This document shows positions 1 to 4,113 of a stretch of 6,276 nucleotides of DNA, one piece after another. The stretch lies in assembly GCA_009705165.1 (NCBI GenBank), contig WLCU01000064.1, forward strand, positions 1 to 6,276. The letters run 5' to 3'. This DNA comes from Actinomycetota bacterium (lineage in GTDB: Bacteria; Actinomycetota; Actinomycetes; Nanopelagicales; Nanopelagicaceae). Each line of letters begins with the position of its first letter. Position 1 is the first letter of the stretch. The notes under the pieces were generated by a model. That model made no database searches. It saw nothing but the letters and a program-made list of their open reading frames with translations, and was not told where the DNA came from. A program made the translations under genes and the position numbers.

Positions 1-1130
1 CAGCCGGGTCTTTATTAGTTGCATCCATTACTGATTCAGAAACATTGGCCGGCCTAGCGCAAACAACTTCGGTGCTAGGCGCTGCAGCAATGGCATTGCC
101 ACTTGCCCGATTAACTGCGCGTGGTGGCAGACGATTGTCTCTTTCAGTTGGTTACATCGCCGGTGTTATTGGTTCGGTCAGTGCGATTCTTGGTGGCTCG
201 CATAAAAATATTTTCTTTATGTTGCTTGGAACTTTTTTAGTTGGATCGGCATCGGCATCGGGTTATCAAGCCCGCTTTGCCGCAATTGATTTAGCAACGA
301 ATGAAACCAGGGCTAAACAGCTCTCATTTGTGGTCTGGGGCTCGACAATTGGCGCAGTTGCTGGGCCAAACCTGATGGATCCCGCTGGAAAATTAGCTGA
401 ACATTTCAAACTTCCATCACTCGTTGGACCTTATTTAATTTCAGCGACCACGCTAATTTTTGCAACCGTTGTGATTCAACTTTTCTTACGTCCTGATCCT
501 TATTTATTAGCCGAAAAGCAGGCCGCAGTTAAGCAACATAAAGGTTCAACTAAAGCTGCCTTGGCGCATATTCGCTCTAATCCAAAAGCGCTATTTGCAA
601 TTAGCGCGATTGCAATTGGTCACGTAGCCATGGTGTCAGTAATGGTTATGACGCCAATTCACATGAAGCACGTTGATGTATCGCTGCGAATCATTGGTTT
701 TGTCATCAGTGTTCACGTTTTAGGTATGTATGCATTTTCACCGCTAGTTGGCTCTTTAAGCGATCGTTTAGGCCGCGTGCGTGTAATTCAAATTGGCGTG
801 GCAATTTTGTTGCTTTCAACAATTATTGCCGGTACCGCAGCTGCCGATGATGCCGTACAACTTGGCATCGGACTGTTTTTGCTTGGCCTTGGTTGGTCAT
901 GCACATTAATTGCAGGCTCTGCATTTTTGTCTGAATCAGTCTCGGTTGAAATGCGACCAGCTTCGCAAGGGGCAAGTGATTTAGTCATGAATCTTTCAGG
1001 CGCTGGCGGTGGAGTTTTAGCCGGTGTAATTATTGGAACGCTTAGTTATGGCTGGTTGTGTTTGTTTGCTGCAATTCCAGTTTCCTTGTTAGGAGTAGCA
1101 GCAAGAAGGATTGATAAAAATGGCGCATAA
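1..1130 (+). CDS. MFS permease, 5' end outside window
   Basis: This is a secondary transporter of the major facilitator superfamily in the cytoplasmic membrane; its substrate cannot be read from the sequence. The frame is open from base 3 with no stop, so the TTG at 45 is not the real start. About 375 residues are visible, and some 30-50 (TM1 and its lead) lie upstream. A degenerate motif A (LARLTARGGRR, visible residues 34-44) follows TM2, and a canonical copy (GSLSDRLGR, about 250-258) marks the TM8-TM9 loop in the second half. Hydrophobic, Gly/Ala-rich segments fill the rest, with a central hydrophilic loop around KQAAVKQHKGSTK. The protein ends in a short basic tail, RRIDKNGA. The last 11 bases overlap the next permease gene, so the two are probably co-transcribed. 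The motif pattern resembles drug/metabolite:H+ antiporters, but that is only a hint. Confidence 0.9.
   Translation, partial: AGSLLVASITDSETLAGLAQTTSVLGAAAMALPLARLTARGGRRLSLSVGYIAGVIGSVSAILGGSHKNIFFMLLGTFLVGSASASGYQARFAAIDLATNETRAKQLSFVVWGSTIGAVAGPNLMDPAGKLAEHFKLPSLVGPYLISATTLIFATVVIQLFLRPDPYLLAEKQAAVKQHKGSTKAALAHIRSNPKALFAISAIAIGHVAMVSVMVMTPIHMKHVDVSLRIIGFVISVHVLGMYAFSPLVGSLSDRLGRVRVIQIGVAILLLSTIIAGTAAADDAVQLGIGLFLLGLGWSCTLIAGSAFLSESVSVEMRPASQGASDLVMNLSGAGGGVLAGVIIGTLSYGWLCLFAAIPVSLLGVAARRIDKNGA
1104..1110 (+). promoter_or_regulatory. Ribosome binding site deciding the start of the second permease
   Basis: AGAAGGA lies inside the 3' end of the upstream permease gene. It is 9 bases from the ATG at 1120 but directly abuts an in-frame TTG at 1111. 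The spacing therefore supports ATG 1120 and argues against the longer TTG start. Confidence 0.7.
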
Positions 1131-2385
1131 GCAACGTTTTCATCCAGCTTGGATAGCTGCCATTGTTACTTTTTTTACTCTTGTGGCAACTGCAGGCTTT
1201 AGATCAGCGCCCTCAGTTCTTATCATTCCTTTAGAAGATGCTTTCGGTTGGAGCCGCGATCAAATATCAGCGGCAATCGCAGTCAATGTTTTGCTTTATG
1301 GGTTAACTGCGCCTTTTGCCGCAGCGCTTATGGAGCGATTTACTGTTCGCAAAGTTGTGATGGCCGCGCTAACAACGGTAAGTACAGGCGCATTCTTAAC
1401 TACCCAGATTCATGCGCCTTGGCAGTTAATCGCTACGTGGGGCGTTGTCGTTGGAATCGGTACTGGCTCGATGGCGCTTGTATTTGCTGCAACGGTTGCA
1501 AATCGCTGGTTTGTTAAGCGACGTGGTTTAGTAATTGGTGCGCTGACAGCTGCGGCAGCAACTGGCCAATTAATTTTCTTACCCGGTCTAACCCATATGT
1601 CAGAGACGTATGGATGGAAGTCAATTGGATTAACTATTGGCTCGGCATCTTTGTTGATGGTCCCAATGATTTTTCTTTTCTTGCGCGAAAAACCATCAGA
1701 TCTTGGATTGTTGCCATACGGTGCACCCGATGATTGGCAAGCGCCAAAGAATTCGGGAATGAGCGCAGGAAAGTTAGCAATTGTTACCTTGAAGGAAGCA
1801 AGTGCCCATAAAGATTTCTGGTACTTAGTTGGATCGTTTTTCGTTTGCGGACTATCAACAAGTGGCTTGATTGGCACACACTTTATTCCAGCAGCCCATG
1901 ATCACGGCATGGGTCAGGTTGTGGCTGCTTCACTGTTGGCGTTAATCGGTGTATTTGATGTTATCGGTACGGTTTTTTCTGGTTGGCTAACCGATAAATA
2001 CGACCCACGTAAACTGCTGTTTTTCTATTATGGATTGCGCGGACTTTCTTTGTTCCTGCTTCCATCAATTCTTTTTTCTTCAGTGCATCCTTCAACTCTT
2101 GTTTTCGTAATCTTTTACGGTCTGGATTGGGTGGCAACTGTTCCTCCAACTGTGATGCTGTGTCGCACGGTATTAGGGCCAGACCGTGGAACTGTTATTT
2201 ATGGCTGGGTTTTTGCCGCCCATCAAATTGGTGGATCGATTGCAGCTCTTGGCGGAGCAATTGTGCGCGTTAAATTTGGTGATTATGCCGCTGCGTTTTA
2301 TGTGAGTGGTGCCCTTTGCTTAATCACTAGTTATTACGTTTTACAGATTGCTAAGGGAAAAGATTTAGTTAGCCTTAGGTCATGA
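1120..2385 (+). CDS. MFS permease, monocarboxylate / OFA-like
   Basis: A 421-residue membrane transporter with the 12-helix MFS plan, complete within the window. Several marks seen in the sequence place it near the monocarboxylate / oxalate-formate antiporter branch. They are a long first helix ending in PLEDAFGWSR (residues 37-46), the RWFVKRRG loop before TM5 (129-136), REKPSDLGLLPYG closing the first half (189-201), and SGWLTDKYDPRKLL between TM8 and TM9 (287-300), followed by YYGLRGLSL. Such proteins move small organic acids or related anions by exchange or H+ symport; the actual substrate is unknown. I chose ATG 1120 over an in-frame TTG at 1111 because of the AGAAGGA at 1104-1110. The gene overlaps the preceding permease by 11 bases and the following globin gene by 4 (ATGA), so translational coupling is likely. 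It does not look like a recent duplicate of its neighbour, because the signature loops differ. Confidence 0.92.
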   Translation: MAHKQRFHPAWIAAIVTFFTLVATAGFRSAPSVLIIPLEDAFGWSRDQISAAIAVNVLLYGLTAPFAAALMERFTVRKVVMAALTTVSTGAFLTTQIHAPWQLIATWGVVVGIGTGSMALVFAATVANRWFVKRRGLVIGALTAAAATGQLIFLPGLTHMSETYGWKSIGLTIGSASLLMVPMIFLFLREKPSDLGLLPYGAPDDWQAPKNSGMSAGKLAIVTLKEASAHKDFWYLVGSFFVCGLSTSGLIGTHFIPAAHDHGMGQVVAASLLALIGVFDVIGTVFSGWLTDKYDPRKLLFFYYGLRGLSLFLLPSILFSSVHPSTLVFVIFYGLDWVATVPPTVMLCRTVLGPDRGTVIYGWVFAAHQIGGSIAALGGAIVRVKFGDYAAAFYVSGALCLITSYYVLQIAKGKDLVSLRS

Positions 2386-2756
2386 GTACTTTGTACGAAG
2401 AGTTAGGCGGTGAAGCTTTTTTCGCCGATTTAGTTTCGCAATTTTATGGACATGTTGCAGTTGATCCAATTTTGCGTCCTATGTATCCTGATTCAGATAT
2501 GAAAGGCGCTGCTACGCGTCTGCAGTGGTTTCTTGAACAATATTGGGGCGGCCCAGAAACGTATCAAGAAAATCGAGGACACCCACGTTTGCGTATGCGT
2601 CATGCTGAGTTTCACATTGATACCGCAGCGCGTGATGCCTGGTTAAATGCAATGCGCGCATCAGTTGATGGAATAGAAATCAAACCAGAGTTAAAAGCAC
2701 AGTTGTGGACCTATTTAGAGATGGCAGCAAATGCCATGGTGAATCAACCAGATTGA
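2382..2756 (+). CDS. glbO: Group II truncated haemoglobin (GlbO/trHbO)
   Basis: A 124-residue cytoplasmic haem protein of the 2-over-2 globin fold, normal length for the family. All residues that define group II are present: Tyr22 (B10), Tyr35 (CD1), the proximal haem ligand His74 (F8) in RLRMRHAEF, and Trp87 (G8) in RDAWL. The block FLEQYWGGP (50-58) and the RGHPRLRMRH run are near-identical, from memory, to mycobacterial GlbO. Family members bind O2 very tightly and have been linked to O2/NO/peroxide chemistry and respiration; the role here is inferred from the family. The ATG overlaps the stop of the upstream permease as ATGA, and only a weak AGG precedes it by two bases, so expression probably depends on ribosomes finishing the permease. 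The 3' end overlaps the convergent MscS-like gene by 13 bases. Confidence 0.96.
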   Translation: MSTLYEELGGEAFFADLVSQFYGHVAVDPILRPMYPDSDMKGAATRLQWFLEQYWGGPETYQENRGHPRLRMRHAEFHIDTAARDAWLNAMRASVDGIEIKPELKAQLWTYLEMAANAMVNQPD

Positions 2757-3292
2757 GATTGATTTCCAACTTTTAGTATTTCACCATTACGTAAATACCA
2801 GAGAGTGCCTTTTTTATCCCGGACGCAAGTAACGCGCAAGCCCACTTTTTCTACAACACCTTGAACTTCAAGAACATCTACTTTGTCGCCGACTCCATAT
2901 TGATCTTCGACCAACATAAAGATTCCAGATAAAACATCTCGAACAAGAGTCTGCGCGCCAAGTCCAAGTGCAACGCCCAAAATTCCAGCTGAGGCAATGA
3001 TGGGTCCTAAGTTAAATCCAAGTTCACCAAGAGCCATTGCAGATGCAACAACCCAAATAACTGTTTTTAAAGTGCTAGATAAAACTCCACCGATTGTGCG
3101 TGCCCGCTCTTTTTGTCGAGTAACGATATTGCGTGGGCCAGGAAGTAAATCGGCTGTAGAAAGCCTAGACATTGCTCTATCGATTGCGCGGGTTCCAAAA
3201 GCTTGGGCCACCATTGCAGTGATCAGGATGATTGCTACGCGCAGGGGGGTTCCGCTAATCCACTCAAGGGCATTACGCACGGAATCGTTCAT
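2744..3292 (-). CDS. Short MscS-type mechanosensitive channel lacking the C-terminal cage
   Basis: A 182-residue inner-membrane protein of the small-conductance mechanosensitive channel family, which releases solutes on hypo-osmotic shock. Hydrophobic segments lie at about 17-33, 67-88 and 97-127. The last has the pore-helix pattern of MscS TM3 (GILGVALGLGAQTLVRD, about 103-119, then LSGIFML). A beta-domain follows (VGDKVDV, GVVEKVGLR, then LRNGEILKVGNQS), and the protein stops four residues later. E. coli MscS is 286 residues and continues with an alpha/beta domain and beta barrel forming the cytoplasmic cage; that part is absent. Continuing past the stop in the other frames gives no resemblance to the missing domain, so a recent simple frameshift is unlikely. 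ATG 3292 has no Shine-Dalgarno sequence and lies 9 bases after a TAAAGT box. Membership is firm, but whether it gates as a channel is uncertain. Confidence 0.88.
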   Translation of the reverse strand: MNDSVRNALEWISGTPLRVAIILITAMVAQAFGTRAIDRAMSRLSTADLLPGPRNIVTRQKERARTIGGVLSSTLKTVIWVVASAMALGELGFNLGPIIASAGILGVALGLGAQTLVRDVLSGIFMLVEDQYGVGDKVDVLEVQGVVEKVGLRVTCVRDKKGTLWYLRNGEILKVGNQSQSG

Positions 3293-3301
3293 AGAAGACA
3301 G

Positions 3302-3307
3302 ACTTTA
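3302..3307 (-). promoter_or_regulatory. Candidate -10 box for a leaderless MscS-like mRNA
   Basis: On the minus strand TAAAGT matches the TANNNT pattern of actinobacterial housekeeping sigma factors. Nine bases separate it from the ATG at 3292, so transcription would start at or within a few bases of the start codon. This fits the absence of any ribosome binding site. No good -35 hexamer sits at 16-19 bases. Confidence 0.4.
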
Positions 3308-3381
3308 TCCAAATCTTTACCGAAATGTCGCTAGTCAATACCCATGTGCTCGGGTGTTTTGGGGCAAGATAAACCAATCGC

Positions 3382-3388
3382 GAAGGGA
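3382..3388 (+). promoter_or_regulatory. Ribosome binding site of the HNH gene
   Basis: GAAGGGA ends five bases before the ATG at 3394. This supports the start, and the N-terminus it gives (RTLVLNATYEPL) is the conserved beginning of this HNH subfamily. Confidence 0.65.
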
Positions 3389-3393
3389 ATCGC

Positions 3394-3909
3394 ATGTCTC
3401 GAACGTTGGTTTTAAACGCCACCTACGAACCACTAGGTGTCATAACCGAACGCCGTGCGCTTATTTTGGTCCTTAATCACAGAGCAACAATGGTTGAAGA
3501 ATCTGGATCTGTTTTGCATTTCTCCGGCGGAGAAATAGAACTACCTTCGGTAATTCGTCTTAATAAATTTGTTCGCATTCCATATCGCCATGCAGTTCCA
3601 CTTTCTCGCCGGGCAATATTTGCGCGTGACGGAGGCCGGTGTGTGTATTGCAGTGCACCTGCAACATCTATAGATCATGTGATTCCACGTAGTCGTGGCG
3701 GCGGTCACAACTGGGAAAACGTTGTTTCCGCTTGTCACAAATGCAATCATTTAAAGGCCGATAAGCAACTTAAAGAAATAGGTTGGCGATTGCGCCAACT
3801 TCCGCGTGAACCTGTTGGCGCGGCTTGGAGAATTCTTGGAACTGGTCAAACAAACGCCAAATGGTTGCAGTATCTAGAACCATTTGGTGTGGCAGCAGCA
3901 ACTGCATAA
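3394..3909 (+). CDS. Chromosomal HNH endonuclease-domain protein
   Basis: A 171-residue soluble protein with an HNH (beta-beta-alpha-metal) nuclease fold, presumed to cut or nick DNA using a divalent metal. An N-terminal domain opens with LVLNATYEPLGV (5-16). The nuclease core follows: zinc ligands C83xxC86 and C114xxC117, the catalytic pair D94-H95 in IDHVIPRSRGG, N109 in WENVV, and N118-H119 after the second cysteine pair. No catalytic residue seems lost. The stand-alone architecture (LNATYEPL head, HNH core, short tail) is a widespread bacterial family found in stable chromosomal positions, including, from memory, beside glbO and pepN in mycobacteria. Its cellular substrate is not established. 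No transposase, reverse transcriptase, intein or methylase lies beside it, so a homing or restriction role has no support here. ATG 3394 is backed by a GAAGGGA ribosome site. Confidence 0.92.
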   Translation: MSRTLVLNATYEPLGVITERRALILVLNHRATMVEESGSVLHFSGGEIELPSVIRLNKFVRIPYRHAVPLSRRAIFARDGGRCVYCSAPATSIDHVIPRSRGGGHNWENVVSACHKCNHLKADKQLKEIGWRLRQLPREPVGAAWRILGTGQTNAKWLQYLEPFGVAAATA

Positions 3910-3915
3910 AGGATT

Positions 3916-3921
3916 TACACT
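3916..3921 (+). promoter_or_regulatory. Candidate -10 box for a leaderless transcript of the small membrane protein
   Basis: TACACT is a good TANNNT actinobacterial -10 hexamer and is followed by six bases (TTATCC) and then ATG at 3928. A start about seven bases downstream of the box would fall on the A of that ATG. AAAGGA at 3908-3913 is 14 bases from the ATG, long for a ribosome site, which favours the leaderless reading. No TTGACA-like -35 is seen at the right distance. Confidence 0.5.
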
Positions 3922-3927
3922 TTATCC

Positions 3928-4113
3928 ATGCGTTTACTTATGTCACCAGTTGAAGATGGCCTTATTAGCGGCCCAGGCTTAAGCATTACCGACACAATCC
4001 TTAGATATGTAATTGTGCCAGTTTCTCTTTTTGCAGTCATTGCACTTACTTCTTGGATCGCATCAGCGCCCCGAAAAGAAAGTTCAGAATCTTCAATTAA
4101 TTCAATTAATTAA
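3928..4113 (+). CDS. Small single-pass membrane protein, possibly CtaJ-like
   Basis: A 61-residue protein with a short N-terminal stretch (1-23), one transmembrane helix at about 24-46 (ILRYVIVPVSLFAVIALTSW), then APRK and a serine/asparagine-rich tail. The positive charges after the helix suggest the C-terminus is cytoplasmic. I do not recognise it with certainty. The helix pattern (VPVSLFAVIAL followed by APR) and the position between an HNH gene and pepN resemble the actinobacterial aa3 cytochrome oxidase accessory subunit CtaJ, as I remember it. This copy lacks the tryptophan-rich segment those proteins carry after the helix. ATG 3928 is preferred over ATG 3940 because a TACACT -10 box lies at leaderless distance. 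The stop codon overlaps that of the convergent pepN by four bases. Coding status is plausible because the gene exactly fills the gap and has a clear helix. Confidence 0.7.
   Translation: MRLLMSPVEDGLISGPGLSITDTILRYVIVPVSLFAVIALTSWIASAPRKESSESSINSIN
4092..4109 (+). repeat. Tandem 9-bp duplication at the 3' end of the small membrane gene
   Basis: TTCAATTAA occurs twice in direct succession (4092-4100 and 4101-4109). It encodes the duplicated Ser-Ile-Asn pair that ends the small protein. It lies immediately before the shared stop-codon tetramer and looks like a replication-slippage product. Confidence 0.75.

Larger units (their letters stand above)
3293..3393. promoter_or_regulatory. Divergent intergenic region between the MscS-like and HNH genes
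   Basis: This 101-base spacer is the only substantial non-coding stretch in the window and must hold the promoters for both flanking genes. Toward the MscS-like gene I see a TANNNT-type -10 at 3302-3307 and, further upstream, a TTGACT hexamer (minus strand, 3333-3338). The 25 bases between them are too many for a normal pair. Toward HNH the best -10 candidate is GATAAA at 3368-3373, without a good -35. No clear operator palindrome or riboswitch is visible. Confidence 0.5.

Noticed and set aside
45..47. TTG as the start codon of the first permease
   Set aside because: The frame is open back to base 3 and continues the MFS reading; the protein would lack TM1, so the gene is cut by the window edge rather than starting here.
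1111..1119. TTG at 1111 as the start of the second permease
   Set aside because: The ribosome site AGAAGGA directly abuts it with no spacing, whereas the ATG at 1120 has proper spacing.
1410..1877. 155-codon open frame on the minus strand inside the second permease
   Set aside because: It is wholly antisense to a well-supported permease, and its composition shows no domain, signal or helix pattern of its own.
3340..3355. Inverted repeat ACCC-N8-GGGT followed by TTTT as a terminator
   Set aside because: The stem is only four base pairs with an eight-base loop, and it lies in a divergent spacer where no upstream plus-strand gene needs termination.
2997..3476. 159-codon plus-strand open frame spanning the MscS-like gene, the divergent spacer and the start of the HNH gene
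   Set aside because: It is antisense to the MscS pore region and out of frame with HNH, with no recognisable domain. Both overlapped genes have conserved motifs.
3394..3909. HNH protein as part of a mobile element, homing endonuclease or restriction/defence module
   Set aside because: No transposase, reverse transcriptase, integrase, methyltransferase, intron or repeat ends are nearby. Neighbours are core genes, and the LNATYEPL-headed family is chromosomal.
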